Source of the DNA: Nocardioides panacis | GTDB taxonomy: Bacteria; Actinomycetota; Actinomycetes; Propionibacteriales; Nocardioidaceae | Length of the DNA: 64,000 nt | Reading direction: 5' to 3' | Assembly: GCF_019039255.1 (NCBI RefSeq) | Contig: NZ_CP077062.1 | Coordinates: 1,798,001 to 1,862,000 of the forward strand | Shown here: piece by piece, positions 1 through 7,694 of the stretch | Layout: every line of letters begins with the position of its first letter | Numbering within the stretch: position 1 is the stretch's first letter | The notes under the pieces: generated by a model | What the model saw: the letters and a program-made list of their open reading frames with translations, nothing else | Databases searched by the model: none | What the model was told of the DNA's origin: nothing | Translations under genes and position numbers: made by a program

Positions 1-1
1 G

Positions 2-466
2 CTGCTGTTCGTGGTGCTGCCGGTGCTGGAGATCTACGTGCTGATCCAGGTCGGCCAGGTGATCGGCGCGTGGTGGACGGTGCTGCTGCTGATCGCCGAC
101 GGCTTCCTGGGCAGCTGGCTGATCAAGCACGAGGGCACCCGCGCCTGGGGTGCGCTCCAGGAGGCCCTCCAGCAGCACCGGATGCCCGCCCGCGAGCTCG
201 CCGACGGCGCGCTGATCCTGGTGGGCGGCACGCTGCTGCTGACCCCGGGCTTCCTCTCCGACGTCGTCGGGTTCTTCTGCATCCTGCCGGTCACCCGGCC
301 GCTGGCCCGTGCGGCGCTCACCCGGTTCCTGACCCGCAAGTTCCTGTCCGGGCCGGGTGCTCCCGGCTTCGGGCGCCCCGGGTCGGCCACGGTCGGGGGA
401 GACGGGGCCCGGACGCGACAACGCCCCGGACCAGATGGTGTGGTCCAGGGCGAGGTCGTCGACTGA
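2..466 (+). CDS. fxsA: FxsA family membrane protein (5' end outside window)
   Basis: The reading frame is already open at the window edge (Leu-Leu-Phe before VVLPVLEIY), so the first few residues are missing. FxsA proteins are small cytoplasmic-membrane proteins named for relieving F exclusion of phage T7 in E. coli; their normal role is unclear. The visible part has the family pattern: a hydrophobic start with the VLPVLEIYVLIQVG signature, a second hydrophobic stretch (WWTVLLLIADGFLGSWL), then GGTLLLTPGFLSDVVGF and a third membrane segment, followed by a polar Gly/Arg-rich tail. It converges with rbpA 18 bp away. The GTG at 11 lies inside the conserved first segment and is unlikely to be the true start. 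Confidence 0.9.
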   Translation: MLFVVLPVLEIYVLIQVGQVIGAWWTVLLLIADGFLGSWLIKHEGTRAWGALQEALQQHRMPARELADGALILVGGTLLLTPGFLSDVVGFFCILPVTRPLARAALTRFLTRKFLSGPGAPGFGRPGSATVGGDGARTRQRPGPDGVVQGEVVD

Positions 467-484
467 CTGTCCTCGAGGTCGAGG

Positions 485-868
485 TCAGGCCGACTTGGCC
501 TTCTTCTTCGACGGCCGGTGCAGGTGCGCCGGGCCGATCTCGCCGCCGCGGAGCAGCTCGAGGCGCTCGGTGAGGATCTCCTCGAGCTCCTTGATGGAGC
601 GACGCTCGAGCAGCATGTCCCAGTGCGTGCGGACCGGCTTCTCGACCTTGGCCTCCTTGGTCAGGCCGTCGCGGTTCAGGGCCTCGGCACCGCAGCGCGG
701 GCACTCCCACACCGCCGGGACGTCGGCCTCGACCGACATCGGGACCTCGAACTCGTGCCCCTGCGGGCACGCGTAGCCGACGTTCTGGCGGGCAGCGAAC
801 TCGATCCCGCGCTCGTCCTCGAAGCTCTGGCCCCCAAGGCGGGCGCCGCGCAAAGTGCGCTCTCCCAT
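485..868 (-). CDS. rbpA: RNA polymerase-binding protein RbpA
   Basis: RbpA binds RNA polymerase and group I/II sigma factors in actinobacteria, stabilises the open complex and affects rifampicin tolerance (known). The 127-residue protein has the family layout: a disordered N-terminal tail, a small beta-barrel with Cys34, His38, Cys56 and Cys59 (the zinc-site pattern CPQGH...CPRC), a basic linker, and a C-terminal helical sigma-interaction domain (RTHWDMLLERRSIKELEEIL, about 80-100). A Lys-rich end closes the protein. The ATG at 868 is the only sensible start. A SigR-type promoter lies about 80 bp upstream, as expected for rbpA of Streptomyces. Confidence 0.97.
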   Translation of the reverse strand: MGERTLRGARLGGQSFEDERGIEFAARQNVGYACPQGHEFEVPMSVEADVPAVWECPRCGAEALNRDGLTKEAKVEKPVRTHWDMLLERRSIKELEEILTERLELLRGGEIGPAHLHRPSKKKAKSA

Positions 869-947
869 GAGCCACCTCCTGGTTTGTGTTTCCCCGTGTG
901 TACGCCGTGCGGCACGAACCAGCCGCCCCGACGCCTTCCACCCCTCC

Positions 948-975
948 CAACGAACCAGGTGCGGAGGAGATTCCC
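948..975 (-). promoter_or_regulatory. SigR/SigH-type promoter of rbpA
   Basis: Read on the minus strand there is GGGAAT at 975-970, exactly 18 bp of spacer, then GTTG at 951-948. This matches the disulfide-stress sigma factor consensus (GGGAAT-N18-GTT) of Streptomyces SigR and mycobacterial SigH. rbpA is a known SigR target in S. coelicolor, which supports the assignment. The rest of the 869-1142 gap between rbpA and the MFS gene shows no open reading frame I can support. Confidence 0.82.
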
Positions 976-1142
976 TCCGCTCCCTCGGTGTGACGGGTGC
1001 CGTGCTCTGGGTTCAGTTACCCAAACCGGGCCACGCCACACGCGGGGAACGCGTGACGACCAGCATACCGGCGCCCCGGACCGCTCCCGCGCCGGAAACC
1101 GCCGCCAGCTGGTCCAGCCCGCGGCCGGTCCCCGCCCGGCGC

Positions 1143-2529
1143 CTAGACGACCGACGGCAGGGCGTTGCCGGCCTCGCGGATGCCGCGCTTCGGGTCCAGC
1201 CGGAGCAGGAAGAACGCGCCCAGCACGAAGAACACGACCAGCGCGACGATCGCCGGGCGGTAGGACCCGCTGAGCTGGAACACCAGGCCGAACAGGAACG
1301 TCCCGAACCACGACGTCCCGCGCTCGCAGGCGTTGTAGAGCGCGAAGTACTCGCCCTCGCGCCCGCGCGGGATCAGCAGGCTGAAGAACGACCGGGAGAG
1401 CGCCTGGGTGCCGCCGAGCACGATCGCGATGGCCACGCCCAGGGTCAGGAACAGCGCGACGTTCTTCTCGGGGAGGAACATCGCCAGCACCACGATCACC
1501 ATCCAGGCGTAGGTGCCCCCCCAGGATCGACCGGTAGGACCCGTAGCGCGCCGCGAGCCGTCCGAACAGCAGCGCCCCGCCGTACGCCACGAACTGGATC
1601 AGCAGGATCGTGGCGATCAGCACCGACTGCCCGAAGCCGAGCTGCTTGGAGCCGTACGTCGAGGCGACGCCGATCACCGTCTGGATGCCGTCGTTGTAGA
1701 ACAGGAACGCGAGCAGGAAGGTCAGCGTCATCGGGTAGCCGCGCATCTCCCGCAGCGTGGTGAACAGCTGGCCGAAGGAGCGCTGCAGGAGGCCGCCGGA
1801 CTCGGCGACCACGTGGTGCGGCGGGTGGTCGCGCAGCCGGAGCACCGGGATCAGCGTGAAGCCGGCCCACCACACGGCCGCGGACAGCAGGGAGAGCCGC
1901 ACGGCCAGCTCCTGGGACAGGCCGAGCGCGTCGTGGCCGAGGAACATCACCAGGTTGACCAGGAGCAGCAGCCCGCCGCCGAGGTAGCCCCACGCCCAGC
2001 CCCGCGAGGAGACCCGGTCGCGCTCCTCCTCGGTGGCGATGTCCACCAGGATCGCGTAGTAGCTGACCAGCGAGCAGCCGCCGAGCACGCTGCTCAGCAC
2101 GATCGACACGGCGCCGATCTGCCAGTGGTCGCCCTGCATGAAGAACAGCAGCGCGGTGAAGAAGGAGGCGGCCCAGGCGAACCCGGCCATGTGCAGCTTC
2201 TTGCGCCCGGACCGGTCCACGAAGGCGCCGACGACCGGCAGCAGGAACGCGCTGGCGATGGTCGCGAAGCTGGTCAGGTAGAACGGCAGCGAGCCGGCGG
2301 CCAGGTGCAGCCCGAGCACGCTGACGGTCTTGGAACAGGTCTCGTCCGGGTCGACGCAGCCGGCGGCGCGGCCCGCGACGGTGATCATGTACGGCGCGAA
2401 CATCACGCTGAGCACGGTCGTGTAGTACGCCGAGTTGGCCCAGTCGTACCAGTTCCACGCCTTCTGCTGGCGCTGGCGGGCCAGCGGCTCGAGGTTCGCG
2501 ATCCCGCCCGGGCTGGTCACGTCGGTCAT
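1143..2529 (-). CDS. MFS transporter, UMF1/Atg22-like (frameshift at C7 run)
   Basis: A twelve-helix type permease of the UMF1 (Atg22-like) group of the major facilitator superfamily. The N-terminal signature WNWYDWANSAYYTTV is typical, and an MFS loop motif (DRSGRKK) follows helix 2. The frame breaks at the C7 run at 1511-1517: up to there the protein reads SYRSILGG, and the one-base-shorter frame continues TYAWMVIVVLAMFLPEKNVALF to the end at 1143. One extra C explains the break, so the gene is probably intact (about 461 residues). The ATG at 2529 overlaps the stop of the upstream GDPD gene (ATGA), implying translational coupling. The substrate is unknown; the pairing with GDPD hints at a phosphodiester or glycerol-related compound (inference). 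Confidence 0.85.
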
Positions 2530-3353
2530 GGTGTCCCCCTCCACAGCCCGCGGTCCACCAGGACCTCGCGCAGCACGTCGGTCCGGTCGGTCATCAGTCC
2601 GTCGACCCCGAGGTCGAGCAGCTCGTGCATCTCGGCCGGGTCGTCGACGGTCCACACGTGGACCGGCCGGCCCGCCGCGTGCGCCCGCTCGACGAAGCCC
2701 TCGGTCACCAGGGTCGCGCCGCGGAGCCGGTGCGGCACCTGGAACGCGTCCCCGCGGCCGCGCAGCACCATCTCCGCGAGCAGCCGCGGGGCGAAGCGTC
2801 CGAGGCTGACGCCGAGCGGTCCGTACGACGTGGCCACCGGCCGCGACACCCGCCGGCGGAAGTCGCGCAGCCGGGTCTCGGAGAACGACCCGATGCCGAC
2901 CCGGTGGTGGGCGCCGGTGCGCTCGACGAGGGCGGCCAGCACCGGCACCGCGGCGTCGGACTTGAGGTCGATGTTGAAGCAGGTGCGCGGGAACTGCTCG
3001 AGCAGGTCGGCCATCAGCGGGATCGGCTCGCGTCCGCCGATCAGGGCGTCGGCGAGGTCGACGTACGCCAGGTCGGCGATGGTCCCGGTGCTCGTGGTGA
3101 CCCGGTCCAGCACCCCGTCGTGGAAGGCCAGCAGCACCCCGTCGCTGGTCAGGTGCACGTCGGTCTCGAGGTGGGTGTAGCCGAGGCCGACGGCGTGCTC
3201 GAACGCGGTCAGGGTGTTCTCCAGGCCGACCAGGTCGGGGTGGTGCGCGCCGCCGCGGTGCGCGAACGCGAGCACGCCGCCGCTGTCCCGACCGGCGTCG
3301 AGATACGGGAACCCGGTGTGCGGTCGCGTCACGCGAGCAGTATCCACGTCCAT
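2526..3353 (-). CDS. glycerophosphodiester phosphodiesterase
   Basis: Hydrolyses glycerophosphodiesters to glycerol-3-phosphate and an alcohol. The GDPD TIM-barrel motifs are clear: AFAHRGGA near the N-terminus (catalytic His, Arg), ENT with Glu, LETDVHLTSDG (metal-binding Glu and Asp), AFHD (second catalytic His), FNIDLKSD (metal-binding) and a C-terminal VHVWTVDDPAEMHELLDLGVDGLMTD. I chose the ATG at 3353 (MDVDTARVTRPH); an upstream in-frame start at 3389 adds a non-conserved basic extension. No signal peptide is visible, so it probably acts in the cytoplasm on imported or recycled head groups. It is the first gene of a two-gene operon with the MFS transporter. Confidence 0.93.
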   Translation of the reverse strand: MDVDTARVTRPHTGFPYLDAGRDSGGVLAFAHRGGAHHPDLVGLENTLTAFEHAVGLGYTHLETDVHLTSDGVLLAFHDGVLDRVTTSTGTIADLAYVDLADALIGGREPIPLMADLLEQFPRTCFNIDLKSDAAVPVLAALVERTGAHHRVGIGSFSETRLRDFRRRVSRPVATSYGPLGVSLGRFAPRLLAEMVLRGRGDAFQVPHRLRGATLVTEGFVERAHAAGRPVHVWTVDDPAEMHELLDLGVDGLMTDRTDVLREVLVDRGLWRGTP

Positions 3354-3456
3354 GCGACCACGATGGCCGCGAATCGCGGCCGCGCGCATCCGCGTTCGTA
3401 CTCAGGGCAGCGTGGCGGGGGAGCGCCCCGAGCCGGTCGGGAGTACCGTCGGCCCC

Positions 3457-3726
3457 ATGTCCCAGGACGCCGAGATGACCTGCCCTCAGTGCCAGTCCCC
3501 GATGTCCGCGCGCACGCTCGGCGACGTCACGGTCCACCAGTGCACGTCGTGCGAGGGGGTCTTCCTCGAGCGCGCCGACCTCGGCAACCTGATCGAGGCC
3601 GAGAACGACTGGCACCGCGACAGCGGCCCCAAGACGATGCCGCTGCCGCGGATCACCGCCGACATGACCGTGCCGCCGCCCAGCCGCCCGGTGACCCGCG
3701 CCTACATCGAGTCGCTCTTCACCTGA
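3457..3726 (+). CDS. small zinc-ribbon protein (zf-TFIIB type)
   Basis: An 89-residue protein. Two CxxC knuckles (CPQC near residue 8 and CTSC near 29) with the spacing and the following CEGVFLERADLGNLIE sequence of the zf-TFIIB family, found in many short actinobacterial proteins of unknown role. The second half is polar and Pro-rich with no recognised domain. The ATG at 3457 begins MSQDAEMTCPQC. Its TGA stop (3724-3726) overlaps the first unit of a repeat array that fills the space to the convergent murA-like gene. Confidence 0.85.
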   Translation: MSQDAEMTCPQCQSPMSARTLGDVTVHQCTSCEGVFLERADLGNLIEAENDWHRDSGPKTMPLPRITADMTVPPPSRPVTRAYIESLFT

Positions 3727-3894
3727 CCCGGCGACTCTGGCGGCCACAGGCACGCCGACCCGGCGACTCTGGCGGTTCGCGCGCGCTGACCCGGCGTGTC
3801 TGGCGGTTCGCGCGCGCCGACCCGGCGACTCTGGCGGTTCGTCGCCGCCAAAGGCGCCGGGTCGGCCGCTTTTCCCCGCCGAAGTCGCCGGGTC
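3725..3894. repeat. phased array of 19-bp inverted-facing repeats, locus 1
   Basis: Four forward units (GACCCGGCGACTCTGGCGG and variants) begin at 3725, 3757, 3788 and 3819, a period of 32, 31 and 31 bp. After a 7-bp gap come two inverted units at 3845-3863 and 3876-3894, ends 31 bp apart. The array occupies the whole space between two convergent genes. The first forward unit includes the stop TGA of the zinc-ribbon gene, and the last inverted unit includes the stop of the murA-like gene. The same element recurs at four other loci in the window. In RNA the facing units would form a 19-bp stem with a 7-nt loop, so a bidirectional terminator role is plausible (inference). Confidence 0.9.
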
Positions 3895-5419
3895 AGATGT
3901 CGCGGAAGGTCTCGATGCTCGCGCCGAGGGCGTTGAGCCGGGTCGCGAGGTCCTCGTAGCCGCGGTTGATCACGTAGACCGACCGGAGCACCGAGGTGCC
4001 CTTCGAGGCCAGCATCGCCAGCAGGATCACGACCGCGGGACGCAGCGCCGGCGGGCAGATCATCTCGGTGCCCCGCCAGCGCGTCGGGCCCTCGATCATC
4101 ACCCGGTGCGGGTCGAGCAGCTTGACCGAGGCGCCCAGCTTGGTGAGCTCGGTGAGGTAGATCGCGCGGTTCTCGTAGACCCAGTCGTGCAGCAGCGTCT
4201 GGCCCTCGGCCACCGCGGCGATCACCGCGAAGAACGGCAGGTTGTCGATGTTGAGGCCCGGGAACGGCATCGGGTGGATCTTGTCGATGGGGGAGTGCAG
4301 CTCGGAGTGCCGGGTGGTGATGTCCACCAGCCGGGTGTGCTGGTTCGCTGCGACGTACTCCTCGCTGCGCTCGTAGCGCAGGCCCATCTCCTCGAGCAGC
4401 GCGAGCTCGATCTCGAGGAACTCGATCGGCACCCGGCGGATGGTGATCTCCGAGTCGGTGACGATCGCGGCGGCGAGCAGCGACATCGCCTCGATCGGGT
4501 CCTCGGACGGCGCGTAGTCGACGTCGACGTCGATCTCCGGGGTGCCGTGCACGGTCAGCGTCGTGGTGCCGACGCCGTCGATGCGCACGCCGAGCTTCTC
4601 CAGGAAGAAGCAGAGGTCCTGGACCATGTAGTTCGGGCTGGCGTTGCGGATCACGGTGACGCCGTCGTGGCGGGCCGCGGCCATCAGGGCGTTCTCGGTG
4701 ACGGTGTCGCCGCGCTCGGTCAGCACGATCGGCCGGGACGGGGAGATCGCCCGGTTGACGGTGACGTGGTAGCTGCCCTCGGTGGCCTTGACCTCCAGGC
4801 CGAAGGGCCGCAGCGCCGCCATGTGCGGCTCGACGGTCCGCGTGCCCAGGTCGCAGCCGCCGGCGTAGGGCAGCTCGTAGACGTCCTGGCGGTGCATCAG
4901 CGGGCCGAGGAACATGATGATCGAACGGGTACGACGGGCCGCCTCCTCGTCGATGCGGTCCAGGTCGAGGTCGGCCGGCGGGATGATCTCGAGGTCGTTG
5001 TCGTCGTTGAGCCAGCGGGTCTGCACGCCCATGCTGGCGAGCACCTCGAGGAGCCGGTTGACCTCCTCGATGCGCGCGACCTTGAGCAGCGTCGTACGCC
5101 CGCGGTTGAGCAGCGAGGCGCAGAGCAGTGCGACGCCGGCGTTCTTGGAGGACTTCACGTCGATCGACCCGGAGAGCGTGGTGGGGCCGGTGACCCGCAG
5201 GTGCGTCGGGCCGGCGCCGAGCGAGACGATCTCGGAGTCGAGGGCCTCGCCGATGCGGGCGAGCATCTCCAGGGAGAGGTTCTGGTGACCGCGCTCGATG
5301 CGGTTGACGGCGCTCTGGCTGGTGGACAGCGTGTCGGCGAGCTGCTGCTGGGTCCAGCCGCGGTGCTTGCGGGCGTCGCGGATGAGGTTGCCGATCCGGG
5401 CGAGGTAGTCATCGGTCAT
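3893..5419 (-). CDS. XRE HTH domain fused to UDP-GlcNAc 1-carboxyvinyltransferase-like (MurA) domain
   Basis: A 508-residue fusion. Residues 5-65 are a Cro/C1-type helix-turn-helix (RDARKHRGWTQQQLADTLST, then SAVNRIERG). From about 71 on the protein is a full EPSP-synthase-fold MurA. The MurA substrate-binding pair Lys92-Asn93 (KSSKNAG) is present, and so is the PEP-reactive cysteine, Cys189, in GGCDLGTRTVEPH. So catalysis looks possible, although the sequence is divergent from housekeeping MurA. Such fusions occur in other actinobacteria (known in general). A perfect palindrome sits 12 bp before the ATG, suggesting autoregulation through the HTH. It may couple a cell-wall precursor signal to transcription (inference). 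Confidence 0.88.
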   Translation of the reverse strand: MTDDYLARIGNLIRDARKHRGWTQQQLADTLSTSQSAVNRIERGHQNLSLEMLARIGEALDSEIVSLGAGPTHLRVTGPTTLSGSIDVKSSKNAGVALLCASLLNRGRTTLLKVARIEEVNRLLEVLASMGVQTRWLNDDNDLEIIPPADLDLDRIDEEAARRTRSIIMFLGPLMHRQDVYELPYAGGCDLGTRTVEPHMAALRPFGLEVKATEGSYHVTVNRAISPSRPIVLTERGDTVTENALMAAARHDGVTVIRNASPNYMVQDLCFFLEKLGVRIDGVGTTTLTVHGTPEIDVDVDYAPSEDPIEAMSLLAAAIVTDSEITIRRVPIEFLEIELALLEEMGLRYERSEEYVAANQHTRLVDITTRHSELHSPIDKIHPMPFPGLNIDNLPFFAVIAAVAEGQTLLHDWVYENRAIYLTELTKLGASVKLLDPHRVMIEGPTRWRGTEMICPPALRPAVVILLAMLASKGTSVLRSVYVINRGYEDLATRLNALGASIETFRDI

Positions 5420-5430
5420 GCGGCGGACTT

Positions 5431-5448
5431 TATCTCACATGTGAGATA
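5431..5448. promoter_or_regulatory. perfect 18-bp palindrome, probable XRE operator
   Basis: TATCTCACA directly followed by its exact reverse complement TGTGAGATA, lying 12-29 bp upstream of the XRE-MurA ATG. It is an AT-containing island in very GC-rich DNA. The position would let a bound dimer block initiation or early transcription. The neighbouring XRE domain is the obvious candidate ligand (inference). Confidence 0.75.
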
Positions 5449-5543
5449 CGCAAAACCACCGATACCGCGTGTCGCGCGACGGACCTCTCCGGCCTCCGAT
5501 GGTGCCATGGACAGCGGGGGAGCCGGGTGCCAGGGTTCGACTG

Positions 5544-6404
5544 ATGTCCCGCCTCCGCGCCGCCGCCCTCGCCGCTGCGGCCCTGCCCCTGGCCGTGCTC
5601 GCCGGCTGCTCGGCCGACCGGCCGCCCGCGACGCCGGCCACCTCGACCGCGCCCCTGCACCTGGACGCCTCGGTCGCCCAGTTCCGCTTCGACGAGGGCA
5701 CCCGCAACCTCAAGGCCGGCGTCACCAACGACAGCGACCACGACATCCGGGTCAGCCGGGCCACGATCTCCTGGGACGGCTTCGCGTTCCCCACCGTCCC
5801 GATCCCCGACGACGCCGTGCACCCGGGGCAGACGGCCGCCTTCACGATCGCGTACGGCGCGGCGCGGTGCAGCCGGCCACCGGCCACCGACCCGGTGCTG
5901 GTCGCGGTCGTCGACGGCCGGACCACCCGGCTGCCGCTGCGCGTCGAGGACCCGGGGCTGCTCGACCGGTTGCACGCCAAGGCCTGCGCGGCCCAGGTGC
6001 TCGACCGGGCCGCGTCGGTGCACCTGCGGCTGGCGACGTACACCGAGAGGCTGCGCGGGGAGGAGTACCTGCCCGGCCGGCTGGTGATCCGGCACCGTCC
6101 CGGGGCGACCGACCGGGTGCGGCTGGTCGACCTCGGCGGGAGCGTGCTGCTCGACCTCGTGCCGCGGGCCGGGCGCCGCGCGCTGCCGGGGGAGCTCGCT
6201 CCGGACGCCGACGTGCTGGCGTTCCCGGTGCTGATGGGATCCGCGCACCGCTGCGACGCGCACGCGCTCGGGCAGAGCTCGCAGACGTTCCTGATCAGCG
6301 CCTACGTGCGGCTGGGCAGCGGACCGGTGCAGCGGGTGGTCCTGCCGCTGTCGACCGCGGAGCGCGGCCGGCTGACCGGGATCCTCGACCGCGACTGCCA
6401 CTGA
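5544..6404 (+). CDS. hypothetical lipoprotein
   Basis: A 286-residue protein with a clear lipoprotein signal peptide: MSRLRAAALAAAALPLAVLAGC, lipobox LAGC, so it should be anchored to the outer face of the membrane. I recognise no catalytic domain in the mature part. The first half, with ITVSRATISWDGF-like segments, looks like an all-beta fold. Two cysteine pairs (near CSRPPA, KACAAQ, HRCDAH and the C-terminal DCH) could form disulfides. The ATG at 5544 was chosen because it puts the signal peptide at the N-terminus; longer in-frame starts add charged sequence. Function unknown. Confidence 0.72.
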   Translation: MSRLRAAALAAAALPLAVLAGCSADRPPATPATSTAPLHLDASVAQFRFDEGTRNLKAGVTNDSDHDIRVSRATISWDGFAFPTVPIPDDAVHPGQTAAFTIAYGAARCSRPPATDPVLVAVVDGRTTRLPLRVEDPGLLDRLHAKACAAQVLDRAASVHLRLATYTERLRGEEYLPGRLVIRHRPGATDRVRLVDLGGSVLLDLVPRAGRRALPGELAPDADVLAFPVLMGSAHRCDAHALGQSSQTFLISAYVRLGSGPVQRVVLPLSTAERGRLTGILDRDCH

Positions 6405-6487
6405 GCACCAGAGTCGCCGGGTCGGCGGGCTTTCCGCCGCCAGAGTCGCCGGGTCGGCAGGCTCTGCGCCGCCAGAGTCGCCGGGTC
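6405..6487. repeat. phased array of 19-bp repeats, locus 2
   Basis: Three units in the inverted orientation (CCGCCAGAGTCGCCGGGTC and a variant start) end at 6423, 6455 and 6487, an exact 32-bp period. There are no facing forward units here. The third unit contains the stop TGA of the convergent minus-strand gene at 6486-6488. The array fills the space between the lipoprotein and zincin-like genes. Confidence 0.88.
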
Positions 6488-7535
6488 AGCGGCGGCCGTC
6501 GGTGACGCAGCCCTCGACGAGACCGACCCGGTTGAGGCCGGACAGGTCGCCGGCGCCCCAGCTCGTGTCCACCGCGGCGTTCGGGATGATCTCGCTCATC
6601 TTCTGGTTCCCGTCGGTGACGGCGCCGAGGCCGAGGGACGCGGCGAGCTCGTGCATCAGGCTCCAGCTGCGCAGCTCCAGCGCGCCGCTGGTCGGGTCCG
6701 GGGCGGCGTCGAGGACGACGCCGGCGCGGGTGATCCGCCGGACCGGACCCTGGGCGTCGTGGGCGGTGCGGGTGGCCAGGATGCCGCTCTGGGAGTAGAT
6801 CGCGAAGCGCGGGTCCCCGCCGAGCTCGTAGAACGTCTGGGTGGCGTCCGGCTTCGCCCAGGCCACCACGATCGTGCTGTCGGTCGGCCAGGGGGTGGGG
6901 GCCGCGCCGCGGGGGCGCGGGAACGCGGTGGTGTAGCCGAGGTTGCGGAACGTGATGCCGGTGGCCTCGCCGAGCCGCTTGAACGCGGCGGTGACCATCG
7001 CCGAGGAGGCCGCGCCCGAGGTCGGCACGCCGGGGTTGATCCGGTAGGTGACCGGGGCGCAGGGGTTGACCCGGGTCTCCTGCCCCGCCACCGCCGGCTT
7101 CCAGGAGTAGCGCGAGGGGGCCGGGGCGGAGGCCGGGGTCACCGTGAACGTGCGCGGCTTGGTGACGACCGCCTGGGCGCGGCCGGTGGCGGGGGAGCGC
7201 AGCTGCACCGGGCGGGAGTAGTAGTAGCTCGTGGGCAGCGTGACGGAGAACTTCCCCGACGCCGTCGACCGGGTCGAGCCGGCCAGCCGCCAGCCGGACT
7301 TCAAGGAGACGTACACGCTGACCTTGCGGGCCTCGAGCCGCTTGCTGGTGACCGTGCCGTGCACGGTCGCCGTCTGGCCCAGCGTCGCCGTGGCGGCCGG
7401 CCAGGTGGCGGTGACCCGGCTGACGGTCTTCTTGCCGGCGCCGTCGGCGGCGGGCGTGAGGACCAGCAGGGTGGCGGCGGCGGTTGCGACCGCGACGAGG
7501 GCACCGACGACGGCGCCCGGCCTGGATGCGTGCAT
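6486..7535 (-). CDS. secreted zincin-like protein with a degenerate active site
   Basis: A 349-residue protein that starts with a signal peptide (MHASRPGAVVGALVAVATAAATLLVL, cleavage near ADGAG). A beta-rich Ig-like region follows at about 40-130 (VSVYVSLKSGWRLAGSTRS, typical of bacterial Ig-like repeats). The C-terminal half resembles matrixin-type metalloproteases: CAPVTYRINPG near the start, TGITFRNLG, then WSLMHELAASLGLGAV. In active members this last motif is HExxHxLGLxH. Here the first His and Glu remain, but the second and third ligands are Ser and Gly, so zinc binding and proteolysis are doubtful. The ATG at 7535 gives the signal peptide. It may act as a cell-surface binding protein (inference). 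Confidence 0.7.
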   Translation of the reverse strand: MHASRPGAVVGALVAVATAAATLLVLTPAADGAGKKTVSRVTATWPAATATLGQTATVHGTVTSKRLEARKVSVYVSLKSGWRLAGSTRSTASGKFSVTLPTSYYYSRPVQLRSPATGRAQAVVTKPRTFTVTPASAPAPSRYSWKPAVAGQETRVNPCAPVTYRINPGVPTSGAASSAMVTAAFKRLGEATGITFRNLGYTTAFPRPRGAAPTPWPTDSTIVVAWAKPDATQTFYELGGDPRFAIYSQSGILATRTAHDAQGPVRRITRAGVVLDAAPDPTSGALELRSWSLMHELAASLGLGAVTDGNQKMSEIIPNAAVDTSWGAGDLSGLNRVGLVEGCVTDGRR

Positions 7536-7636
7536 GTCTCCCCCAAGAGGATCGAGCCCACCACGACCCGCGCGGCGAGGATTCTTTACCTTATCCGGGC
7601 AGCACCCGCCTCCGTCGTACAAACGGGGCAACTCGT

Positions 7637-7681
7637 CGGGCCGGCCGCCCCGTCCCGGATCGGACGGAGGCGGCCGGCCCG
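7637..7681 (-). terminator. strong hairpin terminator after the amylase gene
   Basis: CGGGCCGGCCGCC at 7637-7649 pairs perfectly with GGCGGCCGGCCCG at 7669-7681. Inside it CCGTCC pairs with GGACGG around a 6-nt loop, with one bulged A. That gives about 19 base pairs, starting 13 bp past the amylase stop codon. No U-tract follows, as is common in actinobacteria. Confidence 0.8.
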
Positions 7682-7694
7682 CGCGGGTCGGGGG

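Noticed and set aside
467..484. A terminator between fxsA and rbpA.
   Set aside because: Only short CCTCGAGG-type self-complementarity is visible, too weak to call.
676..3753. A 1025-residue minus-strand open frame.
   Set aside because: Only its middle (about 1510-2529) is real, as part of the MFS gene. The rest runs out of frame through rbpA, the 3' part of the MFS gene and the GDPD gene.
3725..3894. A CRISPR array, suggested by repeats with regular spacing.
   Set aside because: Repeats of 19 bp with spacers of 12-13 bp are too short, spacers are similar to each other, orientation reverses within the array, and no cas genes are present.
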